Both the position numbers and the translations under genes were made by a program. Below are positions 35,304-45,758 of a DNA stretch of 56,032 nucleotides, piece after piece. The stretch's first letter is position 1. The number at the start of each line of letters is the position of its first letter. The notes below the pieces were generated by a model that worked only from the letters and a program-made list of their open reading frames with translations, did not search any database and was not told the DNA's origin. The DNA comes from Corynebacterium sp. (lineage in GTDB: Bacteria; Actinomycetota; Actinomycetes; Mycobacteriales; Mycobacteriaceae), in the NCBI GenBank assembly GCA_030530875.1, contig JAUMUD010000012.1:1-56032 (forward strand), written 5' to 3'.

Positions 35304-36218
35304 ATGGTGAAAATGCGAAAGACCGCTGTGATGTTGAGCGCTATCGCGTTGTGCGCTTCTGGTCTTGTAACTCTCGCTAGCCCAGCCCGTGCTGACTTAT
35401 CCGCTTCCAACGCTGAATGGTCCGGCAATACATGTACGACAAGTGATCTCAATCAGGAGCTCACTGCCCTGCAGCCACTCTTCGAAAAGGTAACGGAGGC
35501 TCGTACGGCCTTTGAGCAGAATGCTGTGGATAAGGGCTACGCCATTGTCGATAAAGACCGGAAATTGGTGAAGGGTTCTGCTGATGTCTCTGCGGATAAG
35601 CAGATCTATGAGCCAGTCTTCGTGAGCAAGGAATATCCGCTCAGCGAGGATATGAAGCGCGAAACCATCGACAAGGACTTCCTCAAGGAAAGCATCCAAA
35701 AGTACGGCAATATCCAAGATATTGACGCTAGGGCTAAGGAAACTCAGGCGAATTATGACGACTTGAGTTACATAACTGGCATTGTCAGTGATGACTACAA
35801 GGCCAAGGCAAAGGAGCTCGGCGTATCCGTTGGTGCCCTGTATAACGTGCTGCAGGACTATAACAACTACTACGTTGATCCTCATGCACAGAACCGTGAG
35901 GCAAGCCAGAATTCCCTTCTGGACGCACTCACTCCGGATCTCATTCAAAGCAGTCTTACCTACATCAAGAAGGTAGACGAGATTCGTGCCAATTTGATTG
36001 GCAGCTGTGCTCTTGCGATTGGTGCGGACTCTAAGGCCGTTGACAACTATGTGCGCCTTCAGAAGATTCAATGGGCGGACTTCATCTTCAATGGACCAAT
36101 TATTGAGAAAACTCCGCTGTGGCGACTGGTCATTGGCGTGCCATATATGATCATCTCTACACTGCTCTTCTTCCTCACTTACCCATTCACGTACGTGGGA
36201 AGCAAGCTCAGTAGCTAG
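35304..36218 (+). CDS. Exported protein of unknown family, paralogue 2
   Basis: 304 residues (a start at 35313 is also possible). Same plan as its upstream neighbour, 31 bases away: signal peptide ending SPARA, Cys pair (NTCTTSD and GSCALAIG), VDKGYAIVDKD near residue 75, a helical middle with SVGALYNVLQDYNN, and a C-terminal hydrophobic segment ending in SKLSS. The conserved Cys pair suggests one disulfide joining the two ends of the ectodomain. The pair looks like a tandem duplication that has since diverged. Function unknown. Confidence 0.85.
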   Translation: MVKMRKTAVMLSAIALCASGLVTLASPARADLSASNAEWSGNTCTTSDLNQELTALQPLFEKVTEARTAFEQNAVDKGYAIVDKDRKLVKGSADVSADKQIYEPVFVSKEYPLSEDMKRETIDKDFLKESIQKYGNIQDIDARAKETQANYDDLSYITGIVSDDYKAKAKELGVSVGALYNVLQDYNNYYVDPHAQNREASQNSLLDALTPDLIQSSLTYIKKVDEIRANLIGSCALAIGADSKAVDNYVRLQKIQWADFIFNGPIIEKTPLWRLVIGVPYMIISTLLFFLTYPFTYVGSKLSS

Positions 36219-36222
36219 CACA

Positions 36223-36259
36223 AAGGCCACTATCCGACTCAGGATAGTGGCCTTCTTTT
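36223..36259. terminator. Terminator between the paralogue pair and cwlM
   Basis: A perfect 13-bp stem AAGGCCACTATCC/GGATAGTGGCCTT with a six-base loop and CTTTT on the plus strand. It can also stop the convergent cwlM transcript, though the T-run on that side is short. Confidence 0.88.
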
Positions 36260-36271
36260 ATGCTTAGGGTT

Positions 36272-37438
36272 TTAAAGAAGCTCTTCGCGGAGCAACTCGG
36301 AGAAGGTGAAGGTACCCGTCTGGCGGTCATCATTATCCAGCAGATAGAGACGCTTCACGGCGACCACAATGGCCTCAGCGATGGTGGCACGCTTGGTTGG
36401 ATCCGTGAGTGTTTCGACATCATGAGGATTGGTCAGATAGCCAAGCACGACCTCCACAGTAGGCATGGTGGTCAGACGTAGCAGGTCCCAGGTGCGGGCA
36501 TGGTTGCCGCAGTTGAGCATATCGGTGCGGGCAGCAATCTCACGCTGAATATAGCCAGAGAGCATCTCACCGGTAAGACTGGAGCTACCAAACTCGGAAC
36601 CGAAGTAGAAGCTGGCGACACCATTGGCCTTGTCATTGCGGTAATGATCGGCCTGTAGGGAAATCATCAGGTCTGCACCAAAGGCATTGGCGATCTCCGC
36701 GCGCTCCTGATAGGAAGGGTTACCCATGCGTGGGCGGGAGATGATGGTCTCCATTCCGGCAGCCACCATGGAGCCCTCAATACGAGTAGCGAGATCCCAG
36801 AGGATCTCCTCTTCGGTGATGGAACCAAATGGGCCAGCCACAGTCATACCCTGGTTCTTACCGCCGAGGGCAGGGTCAATGACCACACGCTTACCAGCCA
36901 GACGAGGACCAGCAAGGCGCACCTGCTCACGCTCACGGATAGCCAAGGTCGAACCACCGGTAATACGGCGACCAAGATAGCTAAGGGAACGCAGAGTATT
37001 TGGACCACAGATGCCATCCACATTGAGGCCCATATTCATCTGATAGGTGCGAAGGGCCTCGGCAGTATCTGGACCAAAGTGGCCATCAATGCGGTTGGAG
37101 TAGAAACCGAGCTCATGGAGCTGGTCTTGGAGCTGAACTACGTCATCGCCAGTCAGTACATTGCCTGGTTGGTAGCTCAAAACACGTGCACCGAGGATAT
37201 AAGAAGCCTCACGGAGTACACGTAGGGTGGGTTCGGTAATGACGCCATCGGGAAGAACACCGCGGGACTGCTGGAAAGCCTGCAGGGCTTGGGCCAGTTC
37301 CTCATCAAAGTAGGTGTCTTCCGGAGAGTAGGCATCGCCCACTCCCCTGCCATTATTAAGAAAGCCCAGTTTGGTCAGGGTTTGGCGCACTTCCGCGATA
37401 CGCGGGCTACGATCCCCGACACTTAAAACTTCGGCCAC
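36272..37438 (-). CDS. cwlM: CwlM, amidase-like regulator with peptidoglycan-binding repeats
   Basis: 388 residues: two peptidoglycan-binding repeats (about 5-78 and 95-155) and an amidase_3-like domain (183-365). There is no signal peptide, so it is cytoplasmic. The expected zinc motif DPGHGG reads DPALGG (189-194), SxHAN reads SLQAD (260-264), and the usual LVEGF-type Glu is displaced (TVEVVLGY). It is therefore probably not an active amidase. In mycobacteria CwlM is a PknB substrate that activates MurA and also contacts MurJ; the same role fits here. GTG start after AGAGG. Confidence 0.92.
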   Translation of the reverse strand: MAEVLSVGDRSPRIAEVRQTLTKLGFLNNGRGVGDAYSPEDTYFDEELAQALQAFQQSRGVLPDGVITEPTLRVLREASYILGARVLSYQPGNVLTGDDVVQLQDQLHELGFYSNRIDGHFGPDTAEALRTYQMNMGLNVDGICGPNTLRSLSYLGRRITGGSTLAIREREQVRLAGPRLAGKRVVIDPALGGKNQGMTVAGPFGSITEEEILWDLATRIEGSMVAAGMETIISRPRMGNPSYQERAEIANAFGADLMISLQADHYRNDKANGVASFYFGSEFGSSSLTGEMLSGYIQREIAARTDMLNCGNHARTWDLLRLTTMPTVEVVLGYLTNPHDVETLTDPTKRATIAEAIVVAVKRLYLLDNDDRQTGTFTFSELLREELL

Positions 37439-37542
37439 TAGCTACCTCTTGAACCTCTCGTGAAGTTAAATCGACTAAAGTACTAGTCTACCAGCGAAAC
37501 ACCACAAAAATATGGCGCATCACCGAAAATTAGGTATGAAAA

Positions 37543-37866
37543 TTAGGTATATTGCTGAAGTTTTTCAACAAGAGCGACCTTTGGCAGGCCACCAACCACA
37601 GAATCTACTTCCTTGCCGCCGTTGAAAATCTTCAGGGTTGGGATGGACTGGATACCGAACATGGCAGCAAGGCCACGCTCCTCATCCACATTGACCTTGT
37701 AGATAGCGGCCTTGTCACCCATGGTCTCAGCAACCTCATCAATGATTGGGGCGATCTTGCGGCATGGACCGCACCACTCAGCCCAAAAATCAATGAGGAC
37801 TGGCTTATCAGAATCAATAACCAGATTGCGGAACTGAGCCTGGGTCAATGGCTGTGCATTACTCAT
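37543..37866 (-). CDS. trxA: Thioredoxin
   Basis: 107 residues from the ATG at 37866 (AAAGGAAA upstream); a longer frame to 38019 runs inside trxB. The active site is WCGPC within FWAEWCGPCRK, and the cis-Pro turn IQSIPT is present. It is reduced by TrxB, encoded 28 bases upstream in the same operon. Confidence 0.96.
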   Translation of the reverse strand: MSNAQPLTQAQFRNLVIDSDKPVLIDFWAEWCGPCRKIAPIIDEVAETMGDKAAIYKVNVDEERGLAAMFGIQSIPTLKIFNGGKEVDSVVGGLPKVALVEKLQQYT

Positions 37867-37894
37867 TGGGGTTTCCTTTCGCTTTTCTTTCGAC

Positions 37895-38821
37895 TTAGGC
37901 CTGTTCGGCCAGGTAGTGCTCGGCATCAATAGCAGCGGATGCACCAGAGGCAGCTGCCGTAATAGCCTGCTGGTAAATTGGGTCAGCCAAGTCACCACAG
38001 GCAAAGACACCAGGAACATTGGTATTGGTACGAGGAGAACTGGTCACAATGAAGCCACCCTCATCCAAGAAGACCTGATCCTTGACCAACTCGGAACGAG
38101 GGTCAAGACCAATGGCCACGAACATTGCAGTCACATCAAGGGTGCTCTTCTCGCCGCTGACAGTATCGGTCAGCTCAAGGCCGGTCACCTTATCCTCGCC
38201 AAGAACATGGCTCACAACCTTGTTGGTGAGGAAGCGGATCTTCTCATTGGACTTGGCGCGGTCGAGCATAATGCGGGATGCGCGGAAGCCTTCACGGCGG
38301 TGAATGATGGTCACAGACTTTGCGAACTTGGTCAGGAAGATAGCTTCCTCCATGGCGGAGTCACCGCCACCAACTACAGCAATGTCGTGGTCCTTAAAGA
38401 AGAAACCATCACAGGTGGCGCAGGCGGAAACGCCACGGCCGAGCAGTTCCTGCTCACCAGGGGCACCAATATAACGAGGTGCTGCACCCATGGCAAGAAT
38501 GACTGCCTTGGCGTGGTATTCCTGATCCTCAGCCCAGACCTTCTTGATATCACCCTCGAGGTCAATCTTCTCAACCAACTCAGGGCGTAGATCTGCACCG
38601 AAGCGCTCAGCCTGAGCACGCATATCCTCCATCAAGTCTGGGCCCATGATGCCCTCCTTGAAACCTGGATAATTCTCGACCTCGGTCGTGGTCATCAGCG
38701 AGCCACCATATTCGATACCCTCGAAAACCAGTGGCTTCAACTCTGCGCGAGCAGCATAAATAGCTGCGGTATAACCAGCTGGGCCTGAGCCGACAATAAT
38801 CAGGTCATGAATTTCGGACAT
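37895..38821 (-). CDS. trxB: Thioredoxin reductase
   Basis: 308 residues from the ATG at 38821, preceded by AGGAGA. FAD-binding [14 protein letters not shown] at the N-terminus, redox-active CATC (about residues 136-139), NADPH-binding [10 protein letters not shown], and the C-terminal [10 protein letters not shown]. It reduces TrxA with NADPH. It follows the SigM-like gene with a 65-base gap. Confidence 0.96.
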   Translation of the reverse strand: MSEIHDLIIVGSGPAGYTAAIYAARAELKPLVFEGIEYGGSLMTTTEVENYPGFKEGIMGPDLMEDMRAQAERFGADLRPELVEKIDLEGDIKKVWAEDQEYHAKAVILAMGAAPRYIGAPGEQELLGRGVSACATCDGFFFKDHDIAVVGGGDSAMEEAIFLTKFAKSVTIIHRREGFRASRIMLDRAKSNEKIRFLTNKVVSHVLGEDKVTGLELTDTVSGEKSTLDVTAMFVAIGLDPRSELVKDQVFLDEGGFIVTSSPRTNTNVPGVFACGDLADPIYQQAITAAASGASAAIDAEHYLAEQA

Positions 38822-38886
38822 GTTTCTCCTCACATAGGCTTCTGTTCGTCAAAGTTCAACGCCCAAGGACGACGAACAATTCCCTC

Positions 38887-39798
38887 TCATTCTACCGAGA
38901 TTCGTGAAAGTCCTAGCTGTGGATCGGTGAACTCATCTGCATATGAGGCCGTTCGTTGAGGCGCGAGCTTCCTCCTTCCAACTGGGTGTCCATAATGGAG
39001 AAACTCGAAAAGATATTTCTTGCCTTGGACATAGTGAGTCTTTGATTGTTTGGCCACCATGGGAAGCCCGCGCTGTTCTACTTCCCCACGCTCGGCTAGA
39101 CGGGCGGAGGTCCTAAAATCAGCGGGCACGCGCAGCATGAGGATCTCGAGATATTCCGAGTCGGCCTCAATATGCAAGATGGTTGCGCAGTCATGACTCG
39201 TCGGTTCTAGGCCGCCCTCTTCTTGCCCAAAGAGGAAGAGGAGGCACTTCTGCAGGGTTAAAGCAATATCCACTGCTTTGTGTTTGCCGCAGCTATAGAT
39301 CCATGTAGCCAAGGAGGATTCCTGACGGAAGTCCGCCAGGGTGATCCACACACGCAAATAGACTTCCTGCGCCACATCATCTTGCTCATACTCATTGAGG
39401 TCATAGCTGCGACTGACTTTGAAGAGAATGCCAGAAAATCGGGCATGAATCTCTTCAAAGGCAGTAGCATCGCCATGTCGATGGCGCTCAATGAGCTCGG
39501 CTTCACTCAGCATGGCAGCGGGGATGGTTTCTTTGCGTTCCACGGCACGGTCTTGGCGTTCCTGGTATCGACCACGAGCCGGTCGGTCCATACCCTCATG
39601 GGTTCCCTGGATACGTGCCGGGGAAAGCTTGAAGGCTGCATCAGCAGAAGGAGCCGCCGGCTCATGCCTGGGTAAGAGCGGGACTCGTCCTCCACTTGTC
39701 TGCGAACCAAGATCCTGGGGACCACGTCGACGGCGTTGCTGTTGCGGAATCCACGCGGTGGGATTCTGCTCTTTCTGATGGTGGGTTGTTGGAAACAT
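38887..39798 (-). CDS. ECF sigma factor, SigM-like
   Basis: 303 residues, longer than the roughly 200 usual. About 95 N-terminal residues are Arg/Gln/Pro-rich with no known match. Sigma region 2 follows (about 97-180): AFEEIHARFSGILFKVS, EQDDVAQEVYLRVW, FRQESSLATWIYS. Region 4 is divergent and short (GLPMVAKQSKTHYVQGKKYL). Position next to trxB-trxA-cwlM and murJ matches SigM, an oxidative-stress sigma factor in corynebacteria. The N-terminal start at 39798 has GGAG 7 bases upstream; a start at 39513 would give a normal-length protein but has a poor site. No RsmA-type anti-sigma gene lies next to it. Confidence 0.8.
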   Translation of the reverse strand: MFPTTHHQKEQNPTAWIPQQQRRRRGPQDLGSQTSGGRVPLLPRHEPAAPSADAAFKLSPARIQGTHEGMDRPARGRYQERQDRAVERKETIPAAMLSEAELIERHRHGDATAFEEIHARFSGILFKVSRSYDLNEYEQDDVAQEVYLRVWITLADFRQESSLATWIYSCGKHKAVDIALTLQKCLLFLFGQEEGGLEPTSHDCATILHIEADSEYLEILMLRVPADFRTSARLAERGEVEQRGLPMVAKQSKTHYVQGKKYLFEFLHYGHPVGRRKLAPQRTASYADEFTDPQLGLSRISVE

Positions 39799-39902
39799 CG
39801 TAATGCTCCGGGGGTACTACGCGAACAAATAACTCTGCCCGTGGCCTGCACGGGTGCACTCAGTGTCTACAAAAGGTGATTGTGACAGGAGTGAATTGGG
39901 CT

Positions 39903-39914
39903 AAAAGCCCAGGA
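39903..39914. repeat. Dispersed repeat, copy E (single arm)
   Basis: Exact AAAAGCCCAGGA, part of a short local palindrome TGGGCT-AAA-AGCCCA, in the 276-base gap between the SigM-like gene and murJ. The same gap holds a GTTAATTACAAGAAT 15-mer (39998-40012) that is also present at 10773. Confidence 0.65.
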
Positions 39915-40019
39915 AAGCTCAGAGCTTGGTTATGCGGTGAAATTTGACGGCTGGGCATATGCCCAGGTTGATATAGGTGGCGAACTTGCGCACTGAGGTT
40001 AATTACAAGAATGTGATTA

Positions 40020-40055
40020 CAAAAAAGTTCCTCCCCTGCAGTGCGGGGAGGAACT
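40020..40055 (-). terminator. Terminator of murJ
   Basis: On the minus strand an 11-bp perfect stem AGTTCCTCCCC/GGGGAGGAACT with an eight-base loop and six T. Confidence 0.9.
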
Positions 40056-40074
40056 AGGAAATTATTTTTCTCGC

Positions 40075-43068
40075 CTAGCGGGCTGGTGTCTCAGTGACTA
40101 CCGGAGCCGGCGGGAGATTGGTATCGGCTGTAGGGTTCACATCCGTGCCATTTGGATTATTAACATCATTGGCCCCTGGTGGGAAACCAGGAAAAGCTGG
40201 TTCCGTTGGGCGCGTGGTTGGGTTATCCGTAATGGCTGGAATGACATTGGACTGAACCGGTGCATTGCGGCGATGCTGACCCAAACCACCAACAATGGTA
40301 AGGGCGGCAATGGCGGCAATAATCACGGCAACCACGGAGGCAATAGCAATCAGAACCTTCATCTGACTGGAATAGCCACGGCCACCGAAACCACCACTGG
40401 TACCCGGCACCACTGGGGTTGGCTGAGCTTCCTCATCAATGGCAAGCTGTTCACCCTCACTACCCGTAGCGGCCAGACGATGAGCCAAATCCTGGGCACT
40501 AATGGCATGTGGATCCTCAAGGCAGAGATTCTCCAAGGACTCAACCTTATGAGGGCTGGTACCAAGCAGAGTCTTGAGCGCTTGGAGGCAGACCTCAATA
40601 TCGCGCTCATAACTAGCACCAGGAAGCACAGCTGGGAAGGCCAGCACGGCATTACCGTTGGTATCAATACGGATCTGGGAAATATCCGCCATACCCAAAG
40701 GCACACGGGCAGACTCCGCAGTAGCAGCGGCAGCAGCCAGAGAGGCCACAGCCAGCGCGGCCGATTGAGGTTCCGCAGCGGGGACGTCGCTAAGCGCCAC
40801 ACCAGGAACCCAGTCGGCGACAATCAAGCAGCCAGCGCGGTAAGTGGAAAGGCGCATGTTCGGCGCGAGGCCCTTGATGCCGGCCGTCGAGAGGCCAGCA
40901 ATGCGGCGACTGCGACGGGCAACCTCAGAGGCGATGCCAGCAGCTGTTGCGGGAGCGACTGGATTCTCGCGAGTGCCCTCGGTGTCCACGAAGGTCAGTG
41001 CCACTTCCCTGCCGGTGGACTGTTCAATGGCCTGCCAGAAAGTAGCGCCAGGGATGGAGCCGTGGTTCTTGAGCAGACGGAAGGAGCCATTGGCAATTGG
41101 CGCACCAGGAACCAGGCGCGGTGGGCGCACCATACCAGCAGACATTGGAGGCAGTGGCAAAACCGTAATGGCCTCCTCGCTGATCTGCAGATGCATGGAG
41201 ACCTCGGTTGGGGTGCTGACAGGGGTCGGAGCTTCGGTCTTGATGAACTTGCGCAGACCCGGAATGCGATTACCCACAGCGCTAAGGCTACGGAGCTCCT
41301 CAAGCTTGGAGCGGGAGAGCACAAGACCAGTAACAATCAGGAAGACTACACCATCGACTGCCACGCGGAAGATAAAGACCACCGAACCAAGAATGTGCAG
41401 CTCTGGGCGCATAATCACATGCGCAAGGGCCATATCCACGTAGTAGGCGACAAATGCACCAACAACGGAAGCGCCCACAGTCCAGGCGGTAGTGTGCAGA
41501 ATGCTCGGGGCCTGAAGCTTGCCCAGCTTGCGGCGAAGAAGCAGCGCACCAATGCAAGCACCAGCCACAAAACCAAAACCATTAGCGGTACCAAGCAGCA
41601 CCACCACATCACGCGGGGAGGCAGCAATGCGGGTGGCCAGGAAGCTAAGAATCACCTTGGTTGTGGTGATACCAGCGATGATGAAGGTTGGGGTCCAGGC
41701 CTCCTCGCGAGCGTAGAACACGCGCAGGTGCAGAAGCACCAAAGCATAAGGGATGAGCGTGAAGGCGGAGAAGCTCAGAGTCGTGCCGAGCAGATCGGCG
41801 GACTGGCGGTCGAAGGCACCATAGGCGAAGAGTGCATTGGCGATCTCCACACCGAAGACGGTCATGAAGATAATGATCGGAATGAGCGCCAAGAAGGTGA
41901 TCTTGGTTGCCATGGTCAGATCATTAACCACGCCCTTGTGGTCGCCATTGGCGGCCGCGCGGGATAGACGAGGCATGAGAGCCGTGAGCAGCGTGACGCC
42001 AATAATGCCATAAGGCACCTGGAGGAAGAGCCAGGCCTGCTGATAGATCATTGGGGCAGTTGGGTCGCTGCTCGATGCAATACGAGTGGTCAAAATATAG
42101 CCCGCCTGGGAGATGCCCACATAGATCACAATGGCGATGGCCATTCCGGTGAACTGCTTGAGGCGTGCATCAATACCCCATAGTGGGCGCAGATCAATAT
42201 TCTGCTTCTTGAGGTATGGAAGCATAATGAGGGCCTGGACAACCACACCAAGGGTGGTACCAAGACCAAGCAAAAGCACATGTGGATCCAGCAGGCTGAC
42301 CTGCTCATCCGGGTGGAAACCACCAGGTAGGAGCCAATATATGCCCAGTACCGCAATAACCACTATGTTATTGAGCACCGGGGCCCAGGCACCTGGTTTG
42401 AACACACCCTTGGTATTGAGAATCGCCATAAAGAGGGCGAAAACACCATAGAAAAGAATCTGCGGGAGCAAGAAGTAGGCGAATGCCGTGGATTGTGAAA
42501 TATTGACCTTGCCCTCAGCGCCCAGCGAGAGTCTTGTGAGGAATGGTGCTGCCGCCACAGCAATAATGGTGACGAACAGAAGGAGGCTCACGGAAAGTGT
42601 CAACAGTCGGCGGATAAAGGCGGCACCCCTATCGGGGTCCTCCTTCTCCGCGCGGACCAGAACTGGCACCACCAAAGAGGTGAGCACCGCACCGAGCACA
42701 ATTTCCGTAATGAGATTCGGCAAAGTATTGGCCGTATTAAAGGCCGAGCCGACTGCCGGTCCAAGGGAGGAACCGATCATCACATTGCGGACAAAGCCGG
42801 TAATACGGCTGAGCATCGTGGCCACAGCCATGGAACCACCGGCGCGGACGACCGACTGTGCGGAATCCTCCTCCGGCTGCTCCTCCTTGACTGGGGCTGT
42901 AGGCTTCTTACCCAATGCGCTTTGGGCGGCCCTGGTGGCCTCCCTATTGGCTGAAGCCGCCTTACTCCTGAACGTCGTGGGTATCGGGGACGGTGGCGTG
43001 GGCGGGACGATTCGTCCGCGAAGGCCCTTGCCTTGGCCCTTTTCCTTATCCGTTTCTTGGGAATTCAC
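40075..43068 (-). CDS. murJ: MurJ, lipid II flippase with kinase-like domain
   Basis: 997 residues. After a disordered N-terminus (about 1-75), an MOP-superfamily flippase core of about 14 helices runs to about 590 (MLSRITGFVRNVMIGSSLG is the family start). A cytoplasmic kinase-like domain follows (about 655-890; FRLLKNHGSIPGATFWQA), without HRD or DFG motifs, so a pseudokinase. Then one more membrane helix and an Asn/Pro/Thr-rich extracellular tail. In mycobacteria the pseudokinase is phosphorylated by PknB and bound by FhaA, which is encoded at the other end of the window. GTG start with no good ribosome-binding site, 53 bases after the DUF6049 gene. Confidence 0.94.
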   Translation of the reverse strand: MNSQETDKEKGQGKGLRGRIVPPTPPSPIPTTFRSKAASANREATRAAQSALGKKPTAPVKEEQPEEDSAQSVVRAGGSMAVATMLSRITGFVRNVMIGSSLGPAVGSAFNTANTLPNLITEIVLGAVLTSLVVPVLVRAEKEDPDRGAAFIRRLLTLSVSLLLFVTIIAVAAAPFLTRLSLGAEGKVNISQSTAFAYFLLPQILFYGVFALFMAILNTKGVFKPGAWAPVLNNIVVIAVLGIYWLLPGGFHPDEQVSLLDPHVLLLGLGTTLGVVVQALIMLPYLKKQNIDLRPLWGIDARLKQFTGMAIAIVIYVGISQAGYILTTRIASSSDPTAPMIYQQAWLFLQVPYGIIGVTLLTALMPRLSRAAANGDHKGVVNDLTMATKITFLALIPIIIFMTVFGVEIANALFAYGAFDRQSADLLGTTLSFSAFTLIPYALVLLHLRVFYAREEAWTPTFIIAGITTTKVILSFLATRIAASPRDVVVLLGTANGFGFVAGACIGALLLRRKLGKLQAPSILHTTAWTVGASVVGAFVAYYVDMALAHVIMRPELHILGSVVFIFRVAVDGVVFLIVTGLVLSRSKLEELRSLSAVGNRIPGLRKFIKTEAPTPVSTPTEVSMHLQISEEAITVLPLPPMSAGMVRPPRLVPGAPIANGSFRLLKNHGSIPGATFWQAIEQSTGREVALTFVDTEGTRENPVAPATAAGIASEVARRSRRIAGLSTAGIKGLAPNMRLSTYRAGCLIVADWVPGVALSDVPAAEPQSAALAVASLAAAAATAESARVPLGMADISQIRIDTNGNAVLAFPAVLPGASYERDIEVCLQALKTLLGTSPHKVESLENLCLEDPHAISAQDLAHRLAATGSEGEQLAIDEEAQPTPVVPGTSGGFGGRGYSSQMKVLIAIASVVAVIIAAIAALTIVGGLGQHRRNAPVQSNVIPAITDNPTTRPTEPAFPGFPPGANDVNNPNGTDVNPTADTNLPPAPVVTETPAR

Positions 43069-43121
43069 AGATCAATTTATACCAGCTGTAACTGGCAGTG
43101 GGCACTATCCTCGCTGGATAT

Positions 43122-45758
43122 TTAGCGATTATGGCGGCCACGGTTCCTGCGGCGACGCAGGATCAAACGACTAATAAAGACACCAATGAGCAAAACACTC
43201 ACACCGAGTGCGGCCGACCATTTGGTGAAACCGGAGCGGGTTTGGACAGCAATATCCACCGAACTAGAAATCTGCGAACCGTCCTCGGTAGCAAGCCAGA
43301 CACGAAGATTGGTCAGATTCTCATCGGAGGCAATATTGGCCGTCATGGAAATGGTGATGGAACCACGGGCCGGGATACGGGTATTGCTTGGCACATCCAA
43401 GGTATCCCCATCCGGGGCCGAATAGCCCAGTGTCGCATTCAGTGGCAGTGGTAGGCCATTGCGCGCCACAATCAGCAGTGGCGAATTCGGCGAAGTGCGG
43501 GTATATACATTGCCTGGTGGCAAGAGAGTGATAGCACTGCGGAGGTTGCGGAGCATATCGCGGTTACCATTCAGAATGGTGTCCGCCTCAAAGGTGGCGG
43601 CAAGATAGGTGCCCATGGAACGGCGCTGCACACCAGTTAGGGATCGCAGCAGATCTTCCATCAGTGGCTCCGTATAGCGGAAGCGCGTGAGTGCAATCTG
43701 TGGATCATTGGTGAGGATCCGTGTGAGGTCTTCGGTATAGTTCGCCTGCTGCTTGGCGCGCAGGGCCTCAGTATCCGTGATCTCGGCCGGGTCGGAATAT
43801 TCCGTGCCGGTGGTCGATGGGCCCTCTGGTGGGGTGGCGTCCTGAATGATGGAAGTCAGGCTCACTGGGTAAGCCTGCTTGCTCTCCAGAAGATCCCCAA
43901 CGGTATTGACGATTTGCTGGGAGCCCTCTGCCCCGTCCAAATAATGTGGCGGATTCACAATCACCGTATTGGTATTAAGACCTGTGAGGTAATTGGATAC
44001 GGCAAGGCGCAAGGAGGCTGAGGCATCCTGGGCGCGGGCGGTGGCCGAATCAATGGCGTAATCGAAGCGGGCGTCTGGGTTACTATAGCCCGTGGTCTGT
44101 GGGTCGGTGCCCACAGTGGCCAAGGTGGCGGCAAGCGAACCCTGGAAGCTCACACCAACCACGGAGCCATTATAAAGACGGGAATAAATGCCCTTATTGA
44201 CCTGACCCTGGATAGTATTATCCGCCACAAGTACACGCACTGGGTTCGCGGCCGATCCCGTGGAGGAGGTTTCCTCGGGCAGCTGCGAATCATTCAAGGC
44301 ATCACCAGCGGTGCCATGATCTTGCTTACCTTGCCAGGAATTTTCCACCGCCTGTTCCACGGTGGTGTGATTATCCGCCAGGGTTAAAGCCGAGGCAGTC
44401 TTTTCGGTGACATAGCCGGATTCGGGCAGGACCACATTGCTCAGTGGGGTCACATTGAGAATCTGGGAAATAATCTCATTTCCGCGTGCGACTGCTTCAC
44501 GCATCAGCCACTGATTGCCGGTGCGGTTCACTGCGGATAGCTCACTATCGGCCCATGGCAGGGCAACAACGCAGGTGCCCGGCTGGCTCACGATATGCTG
44601 AAGCTTCTGCATCCATTCGGATGCACTCTGCTGCCCCGTTCCCGGATCTAAGCTCTCCGTATCATTGTGTTTGGTCCAGGAATCACGAAGGCGCAATGGC
44701 TGGGATACAGGATTTGGGCGCTGATTGTCCACAAAGTAGCCACGGCTCATGCGTGACACAGTATTGAGCAAATCCGGATCAATGGCAATACAGGTTGCCT
44801 GGGATAAATTCGGATGGGCAGTCAGCGCCGAAGTATATTGGTCCAGCAGATTATAAAGGCGTCCACCATTGGCCAACTCATCGGCCAAAGTGTCCTTGGA
44901 CAAAATCAGTGGCGCTTCACCCGGTGCCTCACCGGTCTCACCGGCAAGCACATTGGTCCGACCAGTTAGCGGCCAAATCAAAGTAATGGGCGCACCATTT
45001 GGCTGAGGCGAAGCAGGATTATTTTCCCCGGCCGGCGTTTCAGATTCAGTGGTGCTGGAAGACGTCGCACTGCTTGAAGACGGTGACGTCGAGGAAGCAT
45101 TATTCGATTCGCCCGAAGAATCTGAATTAGCGGAAGCATCCGCTGCCGAAGGTGCCGTGGAATTCACGATGGGCAGCAGGAAGCGCTCACTATCCAGGGT
45201 CTGTGCACTGCCCGTGCCAATGGTGCCAGTGATGCTAACCATCACTGGGTACACTGCCGGGTCATTCATCCGCAGGGCCGGATCATTTGGATTGAAGGCC
45301 ACGGATACTGTGGCATCCTGCGCCGGATCAATGGTGATATTGAGCGGGCGGTAATTAGTACCGTTCTGGAATTCTGTATCATCCATCGCCAGTGCCGTGC
45401 GGGCAAGGGCGGTCGTGCCCACTGGTTCCGCACGGAAAACACGGGCATTAAGATTCCGCACTGTGCTCGTGGATGAGTTATGGATCTTCACGGTGACCGT
45501 CACCGTATCGGTCGGGCTTGCCGTATTGCCATTACCCGCCGGCATGGAAATGGACGAAATGTCGATGGTCACGGGACCAGTGCCATCCGTCGGGCGGATA
45601 TTAGGGTTCATCCAGGAGGAAGCCACCTCACTTGAGGTTGGGTCCTGCGGGGTTGGTACGGCATGGGCGACTGGTGGGCTCAGCAGAATAATGCTGCCCA
45701 ACATACCTAGGCACGCGCGCGTAATATGACGCACATTGGAATTACGGCGCGCACTCAT
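43122..45758 (-). CDS. DUF6049 family exported protein
   Basis: 878 residues: signal peptide (about 1-33, ending AHA), a large extracellular region with a fibronectin-like N-terminal part ([16 protein letters not shown]) and a Ser-rich low-complexity segment near 215-245, then a single C-terminal membrane helix and a very basic end ([12 protein letters not shown]). This family is encoded between the Nudix gene and murJ in the Mycobacteriales. Molecular role not known; context points to the cell envelope. It overlaps the Nudix gene by four bases (ATGA). Confidence 0.87.
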   Translation of the reverse strand: MSARRNSNVRHITRACLGMLGSIILLSPPVAHAVPTPQDPTSSEVASSWMNPNIRPTDGTGPVTIDISSISMPAGNGNTASPTDTVTVTVKIHNSSTSTVRNLNARVFRAEPVGTTALARTALAMDDTEFQNGTNYRPLNITIDPAQDATVSVAFNPNDPALRMNDPAVYPVMVSITGTIGTGSAQTLDSERFLLPIVNSTAPSAADASANSDSSGESNNASSTSPSSSSATSSSTTESETPAGENNPASPQPNGAPITLIWPLTGRTNVLAGETGEAPGEAPLILSKDTLADELANGGRLYNLLDQYTSALTAHPNLSQATCIAIDPDLLNTVSRMSRGYFVDNQRPNPVSQPLRLRDSWTKHNDTESLDPGTGQQSASEWMQKLQHIVSQPGTCVVALPWADSELSAVNRTGNQWLMREAVARGNEIISQILNVTPLSNVVLPESGYVTEKTASALTLADNHTTVEQAVENSWQGKQDHGTAGDALNDSQLPEETSSTGSAANPVRVLVADNTIQGQVNKGIYSRLYNGSVVGVSFQGSLAATLATVGTDPQTTGYSNPDARFDYAIDSATARAQDASASLRLAVSNYLTGLNTNTVIVNPPHYLDGAEGSQQIVNTVGDLLESKQAYPVSLTSIIQDATPPEGPSTTGTEYSDPAEITDTEALRAKQQANYTEDLTRILTNDPQIALTRFRYTEPLMEDLLRSLTGVQRRSMGTYLAATFEADTILNGNRDMLRNLRSAITLLPPGNVYTRTSPNSPLLIVARNGLPLPLNATLGYSAPDGDTLDVPSNTRIPARGSITISMTANIASDENLTNLRVWLATEDGSQISSSVDIAVQTRSGFTKWSAALGVSVLLIGVFISRLILRRRRNRGRHNR

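Noticed and set aside
38887-39260. Frameshift destroying region 4 of the SigM-like gene
   Set aside because: No other frame over this stretch gives a better region 4, and a helix-turn-helix-like segment is present in frame, so divergence is more likely.
40273-41967. 564-residue open frame opposite murJ
   Set aside because: Antisense shadow; low-complexity His/Asn/Gly sequence with no motif or ribosome-binding site.
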